64,000 nucleotides of DNA from Serratia sp. AKBS12 (GCF_024793895.1 NZ_JANUSB010000011.1:124001-188000); one strand, 5' to 3'. Positions 9,430-19,535 are shown, counted from the stretch's first letter. Program-made: numbers and translations. Notes: generated from the sequence alone by a model not told the origin.

Positions 9430-10522
9430 GATTGCGTTGTACTGCCGTCCCGGCTTTGAAAAAGAGTGTGCGGCGGAAATTACCGACAAAGCCGCGCAGC
9501 TGGAGATTTTCGGCTTTGCGCGGGTGAAGGAAAACAGCGGCTATGTGCTGTTTGAGTGTTATCAACCGGACGACGCCGACCGTCTGGCAAAAGAAATTCC
9601 ATTCCGCGAGCTGATTTTTGCCCGTCAGTTGGTGGTGGTTGGCGAACTGCTGCGCGATCTGCCGCCTGAAGATCGGGTTTCACCGATTGTCGGCATGCTG
9701 ATGGGGGTGGTCGATCGCGGTGGCGAGCTGCGGGTTGAGGTGGCGGATACCAACGAAAGTAAAGAGCTGATGAAGTTCTGCCGTAAATTGACGGTGCCGC
9801 TGCGTGCTGCGATGCGTGAGCAAAAGGTGCTGATGGCACGTGAGAACCCAACGCGGCCGGTGGTGCACGTATTCTTTATTGCACCGGGCTGTTGCTACGT
9901 CGGCTATTCCTACAGCAATAACAACTCGCCGTTCTATATGGGCATTCCGCGGCTGAAGTTCCCGTCCGATGCGCCGAGCCGCTCTACGCTGAAACTGGAA
10001 GAGGCTTTTCACGTGTTCATTCCCGCCGACGAGTGGGATGAGCGGTTGGCCAGCGGCATGCACGCGGTCGATTTGGGTGCCTGCCCTGGCGGTTGGACCT
10101 ATCAGTTGGTGAAACGCAGCATGATGGTGCATGCGGTGGATAACGGCCCGATGGCGCCGAGCCTGATGGATACCGGTCAGGTGACCCACCACCGTGCCGA
10201 CGGCTTCCGCTTCGAACCCACCAGCAGCAAGGTGTACTGGCTGGTCTGCGACATGGTGGAGAAGCCGGCCAAGGTGACCAGTTTGATGATCCAGTGGCTG
10301 GTCAAGGGCTGGTGCCGCGAAGCAATCTTCAATTTGAAACTGCCGATGAAAAAGCGTTACGAAGAGGTTTCGCAGAATTTGCAGAGCATCCGTGAAGCGC
10401 TTGCGGCGGCGGATATCAGTGCCGAAGTGCATGCCAAGCAGTTGTACCACGATCGCGAAGAGGTGACGGTGCATGTACGCCGCATGTGGTCAGCGATCCC
10501 TGGTCGTCGCGACGAACGTTAA
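9422..10522 (+). CDS. rlmM: 23S rRNA (cytidine-2498 2'-O)-methyltransferase RlmM
   Basis: SAM-dependent 2'-O-methyltransferase acting on C2498 of 23S rRNA. The N-terminal half holds a THUMP-like RNA-binding region; the Rossmann methyltransferase part carries the SAM motif [17 protein letters not shown] near residue 220 and [14 protein letters not shown] 9422, inside the end of ygdD, gives 366 residues, the E. coli length; an in-frame upstream start at 9386 would run through ygdD and has no support. Together with TcdA, TruC and TrmO it is one of several RNA-modification genes in the window. Confidence 0.95.
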   Translation: MNKIALYCRPGFEKECAAEITDKAAQLEIFGFARVKENSGYVLFECYQPDDADRLAKEIPFRELIFARQLVVVGELLRDLPPEDRVSPIVGMLMGVVDRGGELRVEVADTNESKELMKFCRKLTVPLRAAMREQKVLMARENPTRPVVHVFFIAPGCCYVGYSYSNNNSPFYMGIPRLKFPSDAPSRSTLKLEEAFHVFIPADEWDERLASGMHAVDLGACPGGWTYQLVKRSMMVHAVDNGPMAPSLMDTGQVTHHRADGFRFEPTSSKVYWLVCDMVEKPAKVTSLMIQWLVKGWCREAIFNLKLPMKKRYEEVSQNLQSIREALAAADISAEVHAKQLYHDREEVTVHVRRMWSAIPGRRDER

Positions 10523-10616
10523 TCCCCTGGCAGGCGGGAGCCGCGCTGTCGCTTGACCGCCAACCGGCTCATCATGTCGCGGTAAACCCATCGCTGCCCC
10601 AGGGCGGTTATGGCGA

Positions 10617-11375
10617 TTAGCGTTCGGGCAGTCGCAGCTGTTGCAGATTGCCGTCAAGCTGCAGATCGGTGCGCAGGGTGGCGATTTGCTTGCAAACGTA
10701 AGCCATCTCGCGATGCTGTGCCAGTTTGCTGCGCCATTTTTCCGGGATGTCCGCCAGCTGTTGGTACACGCCATCCAGGCTCCCCGCCTGTTGCAGCAAT
10801 TGCACCGCCGTTTTAGGCCCGATGCCGGCAACGCCCGGTATTTTGCTGCTGCCGATACCTGCCAACCCCCAGTAATCCGCCAACTGCTGCGGCAGCACGC
10901 CGAATTCCTGCTGCACAAACGGCATATCCAGCCAGCGTTTTTGAAAGTAATCACGGATCTGCACCTTGGGCGATAGCAACTGGCAATAGCCTTTGTCGGT
11001 AGAAACGATGGTGACCTGATGGCCGCCGGCCGCGACCTTTACCGCCAGCGTAGCGGCCAGATCGTCAGCCTCATTGCCCGCCGAATGCCAGCAAGCCACG
11101 CCGAGGGCTTCGAACGCCTGACGCAGCTGTGGCATTTCCTGTTGCAGGTTTTCCGGCATTGGCGAGCGCCCGGCCTTATAGTCCGGTAATAACTGATGCC
11201 GCCAGCTGTCACTACGATCGTCTTCATCAAACACGGCCACCGCGTGGGTCGGGTTGCTGTGCTGAATCAACTGGCGCAGGGCGTGGCGACAGGCATCGAC
11301 GCATGGCGAGCCCTGCACCGCATGGATGCGGCGGATCAGATTTAGCGCGTCAACAATAAGCAAAGATATGGGCAT
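10617..11375 (-). CDS. xni: Flap endonuclease Xni (ExoIX)
   Basis: Structure-specific 5' flap endonuclease related to the 5' nuclease domain of DNA polymerase I. The 252-residue protein shows [53 protein letters not shown]-like [14 protein letters not shown] and the helix-hairpin-helix [14 protein letters not shown]. The family has fewer metal-binding acidic residues than the Pol I domain. It follows ppnN on the same strand after a terminator hairpin, as in E. coli (ygdH-ygdG). Confidence 0.94.
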   Translation of the reverse strand: MPISLLIVDALNLIRRIHAVQGSPCVDACRHALRQLIQHSNPTHAVAVFDEDDRSDSWRHQLLPDYKAGRSPMPENLQQEMPQLRQAFEALGVACWHSAGNEADDLAATLAVKVAAGGHQVTIVSTDKGYCQLLSPKVQIRDYFQKRWLDMPFVQQEFGVLPQQLADYWGLAGIGSSKIPGVAGIGPKTAVQLLQQAGSLDGVYQQLADIPEKWRSKLAQHREMAYVCKQIATLRTDLQLDGNLQQLRLPER

Positions 11376-11389
11376 GGCATTTACACTAA

Positions 11390-11417
11390 TAATAAAGAGG
11401 GCGGCTCGGTGCCGCCC
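11390..11417 (-). terminator. ppnN terminator
   Basis: Minus-strand hairpin GGGCGGC-ACCGA-GCCGCCC (11399-11417) followed by TCTTTATTATT. It lies between ppnN and xni, so xni may need read-through or its own promoter. Confidence 0.65.
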
Positions 11418-11429
11418 AGGGGAAGGGCA

Positions 11430-12794
11430 TCAGGCAATGATTTCGTAGCAGGGCACGTAGGCGCTGCCCGGCAGCTTCATGCGGTGCTGCGCGACAAACC
11501 CTTGTAGCAGGCTGTCCATCTGTTTCATCATCTGCCGATCGCCGTGCAGTTTGTAAGGGCCAAACTGCTCGATGGCGTGAATGCCGTTTTCTTTTACGTT
11601 GCCGGCGACGATGCCGGAGAATGCACGGCGCAGGGCGGCCGCCAGTTCTTCTGGCGGCTGCTCCGGCGACAGGTTGAGATTGGCCATGTTTTCATGGGTT
11701 GGCTCAAACGGCAGTTGCAGATCGGGGGCGATGCGCATTGACCAGTTGAAGCTGTAGGCGTCACCGGTATTACGGCGGTTTTCCTTCACCAGCGGCATCG
11801 CCAGCTTCATCTGGCGCGCCACTTCGGCCGGATCGTCAATGATAATGGTGTAGTGGCGGCGTGCTTCGTCACCGAGGGTATTCATGATGAACTCGTCCAG
11901 CACGCGGAAGTAATCGGCACTTTCTTTTGGTCCGGTGAGAATCAGCGGCAGCACCTGGTCGCTGTTTTCCGGATTCATCAATATACCCAGCAGATACAGC
12001 AACTCTTCTGCTGTACCGACGCCACCAGGGAAAATAATGATGCCGTGCGCGATACGTACAAAGGCTTCCAGGCGTTTTTCGATATCTGGCATGATTACCA
12101 GTTCGTTCACCAGCGGGTTAGGCGGCTCGGCGGCAATGATCGACGGTTCGGTCATGCCGATGAAACGGCTGTTGCGGTAGCGTTGCTGGGCGTGGCCGAC
12201 TGCCGCGCCCTTCATTGGCGCTTCCATGGCGCCAGGCCCGCAGCCGGTACAGATATTCAGTTCGCGCAGGCCCAGCTCGCTGCCGACCTTGCGCGCATAC
12301 AGGTATTCGGTTGGGTTGATCGAGTGGCCACCCCAGCACACCACCATGTTTGGATCTTCGTCGAGGTGCAGCGTGCGCGCGTTGCGCAGAATGGAGAACA
12401 CCAGATTGGTGATGTGTGCGGAGTTCTCCAGATTCAGATGCTGGAAGCGGCCGGCGTTGACCAGCTGGCCATGAACAAACAGGATATCGCGCAGTACGGC
12501 GAACAGGTTGGCTTGCAGCGAGCGAATGATACGCCCGTCGACAAAGGCTTCCTCCGGCGGGTTGACCAGCTCCAGTTTTACCCCGCGCTCACGACGCAGT
12601 ACGTTGATGTCAAAGGTTTCATAGCGTGACAGCAGCTGTTTGCTGTTGTCGGTCTGGCTGCCGGAATTGAGCACCGCCAGCGAACAGTTACGGAACAAAC
12701 GATACAGGTCGCTGCTGGCAGTACGCTTCAGCATGTCGACTTCCAACTGCGACAACAAATCCATCGAGCCAAGCGGGCTGATATGTGTAATCAA
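11430..12794 (-). CDS. ppnN: Pyrimidine/purine nucleotide 5'-monophosphate nucleosidase PpnN
   Basis: Nucleosidase cleaving nucleoside monophosphates to base and ribose-5-phosphate; the E. coli enzyme (YgdH) binds and is activated by ppGpp. The central LOG-like domain contains [28 protein letters not shown] and the signature [17 protein letters not shown] start it at TTG 12794 (product [16 protein letters not shown]), because AAGGAG lies 5 nt upstream and the 454-residue length then equals E. coli; longer in-frame starts to 12920 lack a ribosome-binding site. The next ATG is ten codons downstream. Confidence 0.94.
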   Translation of the reverse strand: MITHISPLGSMDLLSQLEVDMLKRTASSDLYRLFRNCSLAVLNSGSQTDNSKQLLSRYETFDINVLRRERGVKLELVNPPEEAFVDGRIIRSLQANLFAVLRDILFVHGQLVNAGRFQHLNLENSAHITNLVFSILRNARTLHLDEDPNMVVCWGGHSINPTEYLYARKVGSELGLRELNICTGCGPGAMEAPMKGAAVGHAQQRYRNSRFIGMTEPSIIAAEPPNPLVNELVIMPDIEKRLEAFVRIAHGIIIFPGGVGTAEELLYLLGILMNPENSDQVLPLILTGPKESADYFRVLDEFIMNTLGDEARRHYTIIIDDPAEVARQMKLAMPLVKENRRNTGDAYSFNWSMRIAPDLQLPFEPTHENMANLNLSPEQPPEELAAALRRAFSGIVAGNVKENGIHAIEQFGPYKLHGDRQMMKQMDSLLQGFVAQHRMKLPGSAYVPCYEIIA

Positions 12795-13014
12795 GGTAAC
12801 TCCTTTGCACCCGGGATGGGGCGGTAGTAATCCATACGGCAGCAGAACGGCATCGATTATTGTAAATGGGTTTTTCGCGCACGGCGGTAAGGCTGTCGAT
12901 TTGCTCGCCAAGGGGCGCATTTACTGCACCGATCCTAGTTTAACCTTACCGCTGTCCCCTGATTTTTACCAACGTAACGCTACCGTTAGCTCAGTTGTTG
13001 AGCAGCGCTTCGCA

Positions 13015-13860
13015 TTATTGGCGTGCCAGACGGCCACGTGACGGTGAAAATTGCCCATTGCTGCGCCACGGGTTGATGTCCAGCCCACCACGGCGGGTGT
13101 AACGCGCATAGACCGATAGCCGCTGCGGCTGACAGAAGCGCATGATGTCATTGAAGATACGTTCAACGCATTGTTCATGAAACTCGTTATGATGGCGGAA
13201 CGACACTAGATAGCGCAGCAACGCTTCGCGATCAATCTGCGGGCCGTGGTAGCAGATTTGCACCGAACCCCAATCCGGTTGATTGGTGATCAGGCAATTT
13301 GATTTCAACAGATGGCTGACCAGCGTTTCTTCTACCGTCTGCGTGCCGGCGGCATTTTGCAGATAATCCGCGTTGAACTGATAGTTGTCGATGGTGATAT
13401 CTTGTCGATCGATACATTCGCCGCGAAAACCAGCGATAGGCTGGCCTTCGAGCTGGTCTAGCGGGTAGAGTGCCACTTCGATACTGCCTTGTGCGCAGGC
13501 GGCCAGATCGCGTTGCAGCGTATTGCGCACCGTTTCCCAGTCGGCAAACCGCGTCTGGTTGAAGCTATTGAGATACAGCTTAAAGCTTTTGGACTCGATC
13601 AGATTCACACTGGTGGCATCGAGGCTGATTTCTCCCACGGCAACCTGTGGCAAGCCGTTGTTGTTCAGCCAGGAGAGTTCGTACAGTGTCCAGATGTCTG
13701 CGCCGTGGAACGGCAGGTTGTCTGGATACAGGCCCAGCGGTTCGCGGTTCATGCTGCGTGGCACCGGTTGCAGCAGCGCCGCGTCATAGTGGTCGTGATA
13801 GGCCGTCGGCTTACCGAGCGTCAGGCCCGATAATGCCTGATGATCTTGATGAGAGGACAT
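13015..13860 (-). CDS. queF: NADPH-dependent 7-cyano-7-deazaguanine reductase QueF
   Basis: Reduces preQ0 to preQ1 in queuosine synthesis for GUN-decoding tRNAs. The 281-residue, two-repeat unimodular form is seen: the QueF motif [12 protein letters not shown] at 89-100, and the catalytic Cys189 and Asp196 in [13 protein letters not shown]. The C-terminal [14 protein letters not shown] is conserved. It is divergent from syd with a 63-bp gap. Confidence 0.96.
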   Translation of the reverse strand: MSSHQDHQALSGLTLGKPTAYHDHYDAALLQPVPRSMNREPLGLYPDNLPFHGADIWTLYELSWLNNNGLPQVAVGEISLDATSVNLIESKSFKLYLNSFNQTRFADWETVRNTLQRDLAACAQGSIEVALYPLDQLEGQPIAGFRGECIDRQDITIDNYQFNADYLQNAAGTQTVEETLVSHLLKSNCLITNQPDWGSVQICYHGPQIDREALLRYLVSFRHHNEFHEQCVERIFNDIMRFCQPQRLSVYARYTRRGGLDINPWRSNGQFSPSRGRLARQ

Positions 13861-13923
13861 CTGCTGTCACCTTAAAGTTAGCGAGGTACAATGGCAGCCA
13901 GTTTAGCGTATGCGAGAGGAAAT

Positions 13924-14478
13924 ATGGATCATGAAGTAACGCACGCCCTGCGTGAATTTACCCAGCGCTATGTGGCGATTTGGCAGCAGGAGCGCGGCCA
14001 TGCGCCGGCAAGCCGCGAACTGTATGGCGTTGCTTCGCCATGCATCGTTGAAAACCGTGACGACGAAGTGTTATGGCTGCCGCAGCCGTTCACGCCTGCT
14101 GACGCGACGCTGGAAAAGGTCGAAGCGGCAATGGAGTTGCGTTTGCAACCGGACATTCATGCTTTTTATACCCGGCAATTCGCCGGCGATATGAGCGCGC
14201 AGTTCGGCGAGCATCATCTTTGTCTTTTGCAGGTATGGAGCGACGAGGATTTTATTCGCCTGCAGGAAAACCTGATCGGCCATTTGGTTACACAAAAACG
14301 GCTGAAGCTGTCGCCGACGCTGTTTTTGGCCACCACCGACTCCGAGATGACCGTGGTATCGCTGTGCAACGTCAGCGGCAACGTGGTGCTTGAACAGTTT
14401 GGCAGCGATAAGCGTACCTTGCTGGCGGCCAGCCTGGGCAATTTTTTGGATGCGTTGCGACCAACATTGAGCTACTGA
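13924..14478 (+). CDS. syd: SecY-interacting protein Syd
   Basis: Peripheral cytosolic-face protein that binds SecY and SecA and proofreads the SecYEG complex in E. coli. The 184-residue sequence begins [20 protein letters not shown] and contains the acidic, SecY-binding face ([20 protein letters not shown]). ATG 13924 was chosen over an upstream in-frame ATG at 13891 because AGAGGA lies 5 nt before it and E. coli Syd is 181 residues. The csrB upstream region begins just after its stop. Confidence 0.93.
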   Translation: MDHEVTHALREFTQRYVAIWQQERGHAPASRELYGVASPCIVENRDDEVLWLPQPFTPADATLEKVEAAMELRLQPDIHAFYTRQFAGDMSAQFGEHHLCLLQVWSDEDFIRLQENLIGHLVTQKRLKLSPTLFLATTDSEMTVVSLCNVSGNVVLEQFGSDKRTLLAASLGNFLDALRPTLSY

Positions 14479-14496
14479 GGTTAAATAGTGCCATGC

Positions 14497-14518
14497 CGTG
14501 TGAGAGATCTCTCACACG
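14497..14518. promoter_or_regulatory. UvrY-type upstream palindrome of csrB
   Basis: A perfect 22-bp palindrome whose core is TGTGAGAGATCTCTCACA (14499-14516). The core differs by one base from the E. coli csrB site I remember for the response regulator UvrY. It sits about 190 bp before the csrB start. A second motif, TTACAAGCCCTTGTGA at 14641-14656, lies nearer the promoter. Confidence 0.75.
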
Positions 14519-14688
14519 AGTTGTGCGAGATCGCTTTTAATTTTATATCGCGTTAACGTGAAATTTGATTTATTGCCAGATGTATCAAATAGTTAACTTT
14601 CTCTTAAAATAACTCTTGAGCAATTTTTGACACAATGGTTTTACAAGCCCTTGTGATCCGCGGGGAATTAGGCGATCTTATACCTACC

Positions 14689-15039
14689 GGATGGAAATGG
14701 TTGGAGTAGGATGCGTCAGGATGATGCAGACTTCAGGATGAAGAAGCGGATGCACTCAGTGAAGAGTGGCAGGGATGGCGTCAGGATGATGCTCAGGATG
14801 TTTCAGGCATGAAACCAGGGACACCTCCAGGATGGAGATTGAGAACCGGCACGGGATGGTCGGTGGGTCAGGAAGACTAAGGAACCTCGTCAGGCTGACG
14901 TTTAAAGGAATACGGCAAGGATTGTCTGGTCAGGATGGCCGAAGGAAAAGTTTTCAAGGATGAGCAGGGAGCACACTGCGTAGCGGGATAGCTATAAAAC
15001 GAACCGGGGGCACTGTTAACGCAGTGCCCCCAATTTTTT
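14689..15039 (+). ncRNA. csrB: CsrB small RNA (CsrA-sequestering)
   Basis: Sponge RNA, about 350 nt, that titrates the translational repressor CsrA. I count about 23 GGA triplets, many as CAGGATG in hairpin loops, for example CTCCAGGATGGAG and TTCAGGATGAA. Conserved blocks shared with E. coli CsrB include GAACCGGCACGGGATGG and AAGTTTTCAAGGATGAGC. It ends at GGGGGCACTG-TTAACG-CAGTGCCCCC (15006-15031) and AATTTTTT. A -10-like TTATAC lies at 14678-14683; the exact 5' end is approximate. The position after syd matches E. coli. Confidence 0.94.
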
Positions 15040-15090
15040 GCCCGCCATGCCCCACCTTGCGCCATGCCGCCGGCCGGCATGGCGTACTGA

Positions 15091-16338
15091 TTAACCAATC
15101 GCTCCCAGGGTATCGCCATTGCTCTGCTTTTTCGGCAGCAGGCACAGCGTGGCATAGATATCCAACAGATAGATGGCCGCCAGCAGCGTGATAGCCGCAG
15201 TGAAGGAAACCTGCGTCACCAACGCACCAATCACCAAAGGCCCAAGCCCTCCGACGCCGCGCCCCAGGTTGAACAGAATGTTCTGCGCCGTGGCGCGCAC
15301 CTGTACTGGATAGGTGTCAGAAATCAATGCGCCATAGCCGCCGATCATACCGTTAACAAATAAGCCCATTACGGCACCGGCGAACAGCATCAGCAGCGGA
15401 TCGCTGAGCTGTGCATAACAGACTACCATCACGACTGCGCCAATTTGATAAATCACAAAGATCTTCCAGCGTGCAAAGCGATCGGCCAGCACGCCAAACA
15501 GCCAGATACCGAAAGTCATACCGATGACCGTTACCGCGGTCCAGATGCCGGATTTGGTCAACGAGAAGCCAAAGTTTTTTGCCAGATAGGTCGGCATCCA
15601 TATCATCAGGCCGTAATAACCGAAGTTTTGCACCGAACAAAGAATAAAAATACCGATGCTGGCGCGGCTGGTGGCGCGATCCTTGAATAGCAGTCTGACG
15701 CGTTGGATAAAGGGCAGTGGTGCTTCACGGCCTTTATTGCGGGCAAACTCTTCTGGCTCACCCATGGTGCGGCGGATCAGGAAGGACGCCAATGCTGGCA
15801 GCAAACCGACGAGGAACATGCCGCGCCAGCCGATATGCGTCAGCAGCAGCGGCGTGAGAAAGGCAGCCGCCAGCACGCCAAGCTGCCAGCCCATGCCGAC
15901 GTATGCTGATGCGCGATTGCGTTTTTCTGCCGGCCAGGCTTCGGCGATCAGCGCCATGCCGATGCCGAACTCACCGCCCAGGCCAATGCCAGCCAGCGTT
16001 CGATAAGCCAGCAAATCCCAGTAACCGACCGCTAGCGCGCACAAGCTGGTAAACAATGAAAACATCAGGATGGTGATGGTCAAAACGCGGATCCGGCCGA
16101 AGCGGTCGCTCAGATGACCGAAGATCACGCCGCCTAGCACTGCACCAATCAGTGTCCAGGTCACCAGTGAACCGGCTTCCGATGAGCTCAGCCCCAGTTC
16201 GCTGGTGATCGCCGGCAGCATAAAGCCCAGAATCAGCAGATCGAAGCCGTCCATGGCGTAGCCTGTCACCGAGGCCAGCATCGCCTTGCCCGGGGTGGCG
16301 TGAGGTTTGGTTGAGATGTTAAGCGACATGTGTTTCAT
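15091..16338 (-). CDS. MFS transporter, aromatic-acid:H+ symporter-like
   Basis: A 415-residue inner-membrane carrier with 12 predicted helices. Features of the AAHS-type MFS group are the DGFD motif in helix 1 (GYAMDGFDLLILGFML), the loop 2-3 motif GHLSDRFGRIRV, AGIGLGGEFG in helix 4 and the repeat loop FGVLADRFARWK. Members carry benzoate, shikimate, nicotinate and similar weak acids; the substrate here cannot be read from the sequence. No catabolic gene adjoins it. It converges on csrB and separates csrB from yqcC, which are adjacent in E. coli, so it looks like an insertion into the ancestral order. An alternative start at codon 4 exists. Confidence 0.85.
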   Translation of the reverse strand: MKHMSLNISTKPHATPGKAMLASVTGYAMDGFDLLILGFMLPAITSELGLSSSEAGSLVTWTLIGAVLGGVIFGHLSDRFGRIRVLTITILMFSLFTSLCALAVGYWDLLAYRTLAGIGLGGEFGIGMALIAEAWPAEKRNRASAYVGMGWQLGVLAAAFLTPLLLTHIGWRGMFLVGLLPALASFLIRRTMGEPEEFARNKGREAPLPFIQRVRLLFKDRATSRASIGIFILCSVQNFGYYGLMIWMPTYLAKNFGFSLTKSGIWTAVTVIGMTFGIWLFGVLADRFARWKIFVIYQIGAVVMVVCYAQLSDPLLMLFAGAVMGLFVNGMIGGYGALISDTYPVQVRATAQNILFNLGRGVGGLGPLVIGALVTQVSFTAAITLLAAIYLLDIYATLCLLPKKQSNGDTLGAIG

Positions 16339-16512
16339 CTTGTGGGTTTATTTGGGCATCTATTGTGCCGTGCGACGCTGAACGCCACCAGATGAAATTG
16401 TCTCTGGCGACGCTCGATATTGGAATTTGGGCTATAACAGGTTAAATGCTATGCTCTGCCGCCTTTCAGCCAGTGCGCTGATTACCATGGTTTAAACAGA
16501 TCGGGAATGCAG

Positions 16513-16842
16513 ATGAGTATACAAAATCAGGTTCGCCACGATTTGCAGGCGATAGAACAATCGATGCGGGATTTGGCGTTGTGGCAGGCGTCGCCGCCTG
16601 CACCTGAAGCGTTCAGCAGCAGCGAGCCGTTTTGCGTCGACAGCATGTTGGCGGAAGAGTGGCTGCAATGGGTGCTGTTGCCGCGGATGTATGCGTTACT
16701 GGACGCCGGTGCGCCATTGCCGACCCGCTTTGCCATTACGCCATATTTCGAGGAAGCGCTGAAAGACAAGCAGCCAAACTGTCTGCCACTGCTGGTGCTG
16801 TTGCAGCGTCTGGACAATACGCTGAATAAAGAGCCCGGCTAA
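16513..16842 (+). CDS. yqcC: YqcC family protein (DUF446)
   Basis: A 109-residue cytosolic protein of unknown function. Family residues seen are PFCVDSMLAEEWLQWVLLPRMYALLD and FAITPYFEEALKD. ATG 16513 matches E. coli length and leaves GGGA 7 nt upstream; an ATG two codons earlier (16507) is possible. Its stop shares one base with the truC start (TAATG), indicating coupling. Confidence 0.9.
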   Translation: MSIQNQVRHDLQAIEQSMRDLALWQASPPAPEAFSSSEPFCVDSMLAEEWLQWVLLPRMYALLDAGAPLPTRFAITPYFEEALKDKQPNCLPLLVLLQRLDNTLNKEPG

Positions 16843-17615
16843 TGCTTGAAATTCTTTATCAGGATCAATACCTGGTAGCGGTAAACAAGCCGGCCGGTTG
16901 GCTGGTGCACCGCAGTTGGCTCGACAGCCGCGAAACGGTATTCGTGATGCAAACCGTGCGCGATCAAATTGGCCAGCATGTGTTCACCGTGCACCGTCTC
17001 GATCGCCCGACCTCCGGCGTGTTGCTGATGGCGCTGTCCAGCGAGGTGGCGCACCTGCTGTCACAGCAGTTTGAGCAGCATCAGGTGCAGAAAACCTATC
17101 ATGCGGTGGTGCGTGGCTTTGTTACGCAAGGCGCGCGGCTGGATTATCCGCTGACCCAGGAAAGGGACAAGATTGCCGACAAGTTTGCCGAGCAGGACAA
17201 GGAGCCGCAGCCGGCGGTCACGCATTATCGTCCGCTGGCACAGGTTGAAATGCCGGTGGCGATTGGCCGTTATGACAGCGCACGCTACAGTCTGGTAGAG
17301 CTGCAACCGGAAACCGGGCGAAAACATCAGCTGCGGCGTCACATGACGCACCTGCGCCATCCGATTATCGGCGACAGCAAGCACGGCGACCTGCGGCAAA
17401 ATCGCGGTATGGCACAGCATTTTGGCAGTTCGCGTCTGATGCTGCACGCCAGCCATTTGCAATTCACGCATCCGGTGACCGGCCAGCCGTTATGCATTTC
17501 CGCACGCTGGGATGAAACCTGGCAGCGGGTAATGTCACAGTTTGGCTGGCTATCGGTGCTACCCGAGCTTGCCGGGGTTGAGTTTCCAACCGCGAGCGGT
17601 CAGGATAGCCGGTAA
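16842..17615 (+). CDS. truC: tRNA pseudouridine(65) synthase TruC
   Basis: Converts U65 to pseudouridine in tRNA-Ile1 and tRNA-Asp. The RluA-family catalytic aspartate is Asp54 in TVHRLDRPTSGVLL; NKPAGWLVHRSWLD and LVELQPETGRKHQLRRHM are further family motifs. At 257 residues the length is normal. It is coupled to yqcC by a one-base stop/start overlap and followed by yqcA, as in E. coli. Confidence 0.96.
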   Translation: MLEILYQDQYLVAVNKPAGWLVHRSWLDSRETVFVMQTVRDQIGQHVFTVHRLDRPTSGVLLMALSSEVAHLLSQQFEQHQVQKTYHAVVRGFVTQGARLDYPLTQERDKIADKFAEQDKEPQPAVTHYRPLAQVEMPVAIGRYDSARYSLVELQPETGRKHQLRRHMTHLRHPIIGDSKHGDLRQNRGMAQHFGSSRLMLHASHLQFTHPVTGQPLCISARWDETWQRVMSQFGWLSVLPELAGVEFPTASGQDSR

Positions 17616-17645
17616 TTTTTACAGTTCAGGAAGGGAGTTGGAGCG

Positions 17646-18095
17646 ATGGCTCAGGTCGGTATTTTCGTTGGAACGGTGTATGGCAATGCGTTGCTGGTGG
17701 CGGAAGAAGCGGAAACTATCCTTCGCGAGCAGGGCCACGAGGTCAAGCTGTTCGAAGAAGGCACGCTCGAAGCCTGGCAGTTTTATCGCCAGCATTATGC
17801 GTTGGTGATTACCTCAACTACCGGACAGGGCGATTTGCCGGACAGCATCGCACCGCTGTTTGCCGCCATTCGCGATGAGGTTGGTTTTCAACCAGAGCTG
17901 AAATATGGCCTGATCGCGCTCGGTGACAGCAGTTATGACAACTTCTGCGGTGCCGGCCGGGCGTTTGATGCGCTGTTGCAAGAGCAGGGCGCGACCCGGA
18001 TAGGCGAAATGCTGGAAATTGACGCCATGGAACAGCCGGAGCCGGAAGTGGTGTCCTGCCCTTGGGTAGAAAACTGGGGCACGTTGCTGAAATAA
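17646..18095 (+). CDS. yqcA: Flavodoxin YqcA
   Basis: A 149-residue FMN-binding short-chain flavodoxin. The phosphate-binding loop is [15 protein letters not shown] (residues 9-23), and the isoalloxazine loops are [12 protein letters not shown] and [13 protein letters not shown]. The electron partner is not established in the family. The AAGGGAGT site before the ATG is good. It is the last gene of the yqcC-truC-yqcA run and marks the end of the 63-minute-type synteny block. Confidence 0.93.
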   Translation: MAQVGIFVGTVYGNALLVAEEAETILREQGHEVKLFEEGTLEAWQFYRQHYALVITSTTGQGDLPDSIAPLFAAIRDEVGFQPELKYGLIALGDSSYDNFCGAGRAFDALLQEQGATRIGEMLEIDAMEQPEPEVVSCPWVENWGTLLK

Positions 18096-18120
18096 GCGTT
18101 GCGCCGTGCAGTATCAATGA

Positions 18121-18147
18121 AAAGGGCGAAATGATCCGCCCTTTTGT
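18121..18147. terminator. Bidirectional terminator between yqcA and yaeH
   Basis: AAAAGGGCG and CGCCCTTTT form a 9-bp stem around an 9-base loop. The A-tract and T-tract inside the stem allow function for both converging genes. Confidence 0.7.
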
Positions 18148-18156
18148 CGCCGGGTA

Positions 18157-18546
18157 TTATTTACCGCGGGTCAGCTTCTCCAGATCGGATTCGATCTCGG
18201 CGATTTTGTTCGAAACCACGCCTTCCAGATGACGCAGATCTTCCAGGATTTTGCGTTTCAGATCGACTTCGACCTGATCGCGCTGGCACAGCTGGTCCAG
18301 TTCGTCGATCACATAGCGCAGGTTCGGGTTGATCTCATGGATTTCCTTGTAACCTTGCCCTGCGTTGTCCGCTACCACGGTTTTGCGCTGACGCGGATAT
18401 TTGAATTTCACGCTCTTGGCGAAGAATTCGCCTTTATCCTTGCGGAAATAAATCTTGAGAATGTCGTTATTGGCTTCCTGTCGCAGGCTATAACGATCGA
18501 CATCTTCCGGTTGATTAATACCCAAGCTTTTCAAGTTATCGTACAT
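18157..18546 (-). CDS. yaeH: YaeH family protein (DUF3461)
   Basis: A 129-residue conserved cytosolic protein of unknown function, equal in length within one residue to E. coli YaeH. The sequence starts [20 protein letters not shown] and has a basic middle ([13 protein letters not shown]) and a charged, likely helical C-terminal third. It is the first gene of the 4-minute-type block and converges on yqcA. Confidence 0.9.
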   Translation of the reverse strand: MYDNLKSLGINQPEDVDRYSLRQEANNDILKIYFRKDKGEFFAKSVKFKYPRQRKTVVADNAGQGYKEIHEINPNLRYVIDELDQLCQRDQVEVDLKRKILEDLRHLEGVVSNKIAEIESDLEKLTRGK

Positions 18547-18632
18547 ACGGCGCCCCTCTAATAGCGTTTATATCACGGTTTATTATGGCGAAAAGACGGT
18601 ACTGCGATTATGACTGCGTCTGGCATCAAGGC

Positions 18633-18660
18633 AAAAAAATAGCGGGTGAATCACCCGCTG
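18633..18660 (-). terminator. dapD terminator
   Basis: Minus-strand stem AGCGGGTGA/TCACCCGCT (18641-18659) followed by seven T residues (18633-18639), right after the dapD stop. Confidence 0.85.
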
Positions 18661-18667
18661 TTCAAGC

Positions 18668-19492
18668 TTAGTCGATAGTGCGTAATAACTCATTAATACC
18701 GACTTTACCGCGCGTTTTGGCGTCAACTTTTTTCACGATGACCGCACAGTACAGGCTGTAGGAACCGTCTTTTGATGGCAGGTTGCCGGAAACCACCACC
18801 GAGCCGGCCGGTACGCGACCGTAGTGCACTTCGCCGGTTTCACGATCGTAAATCTTGGTGCTCTGGCCGAGGTAAACCCCCATGGAGATCACCGAGCCTT
18901 CTTCGACGATCACGCCTTCTACAACTTCAGAGCGCGCACCGATGAAGCAGTTGTCTTCAATGATGGTCGGGTTGGCCTGCAACGGTTCCAGTACGCCACC
19001 GATGCCGACGCCGCCGGACAGGTGAACGTTTTTGCCGATCTGTGCGCAAGAGCCGACGGTGGCCCAGGTGTCAACCATCGAACCTTCGTCAACGTAAGCG
19101 CCGATATTGACATAGGAAGGCATCAATACGGTATTGCGTGCGATAAACGCGCCCTGGCGTACGCTGGCCGGCGGCACCACGCGGAAACCTTCTTGCTGGA
19201 AGCGCGCTTCGTCGTAGCCGGCGAACTTCATTGGCACCTTGTCGTAGTAGCGGGTTTCGGCACCGTCCATCACGATGTTGTCATTAATGCGGAAAGAGAG
19301 CAGCACCGCTTTCTTCAGCCATTGATGCGTGACCCACTGGCCGTCGATCTTTTCGGCCACGCGCAGTGCGCCGCTGTCCAACAGGCCGATGACCTGGTTT
19401 ACCGCTTCGCGAGTGACGCTGTCTACGTTTGCCGGCGTGATGTCAGCGCGGCGTTCGAAGGCATTTTCAATAACGTTCTGTAGTTGCTGCAT
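18668..19492 (-). CDS. dapD: Tetrahydrodipicolinate N-succinyltransferase DapD
   Basis: Transfers succinyl from succinyl-CoA to tetrahydrodipicolinate in the succinylase branch of lysine and meso-diaminopimelate synthesis. The 274-residue protein has a helical N-terminal domain and a left-handed beta-helix of hexapeptide repeats from about residue 100 ([40 protein letters not shown]). Its product route supplies lysine to the decarboxylases later in the window. It lies 43 bp downstream of glnD on the same strand. Confidence 0.96.
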   Translation of the reverse strand: MQQLQNVIENAFERRADITPANVDSVTREAVNQVIGLLDSGALRVAEKIDGQWVTHQWLKKAVLLSFRINDNIVMDGAETRYYDKVPMKFAGYDEARFQQEGFRVVPPASVRQGAFIARNTVLMPSYVNIGAYVDEGSMVDTWATVGSCAQIGKNVHLSGGVGIGGVLEPLQANPTIIEDNCFIGARSEVVEGVIVEEGSVISMGVYLGQSTKIYDRETGEVHYGRVPAGSVVVSGNLPSKDGSYSLYCAVIVKKVDAKTRGKVGINELLRTID

Positions 19493-19535
19493 TCTGTTCT
19501 CTGTCCTGATGTTATCTACGAAAAGGATATTTGTA

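Noticed and set aside
12640-13041. 133-codon plus-strand frame between ppnN and queF
   Set aside because: Mostly antisense to the ppnN N terminus; the rest is intergenic and has no ribosome-binding site.
14691-14960. GGATG-type repeats as a CRISPR or minisatellite
   Set aside because: Spacing is irregular and repeats sit in hairpin loops; the order of blocks matches CsrB.
15061-15085. GCCATGCCG/CGGCATGGC hairpin after the MFS gene as its terminator
   Set aside because: No T-run follows on the minus strand; could be a Rho-related or structural hairpin, not callable.
14877-15155. 92-codon minus-strand frame over csrB
   Set aside because: The interval is explained by the GGA-rich CsrB RNA and its terminator.
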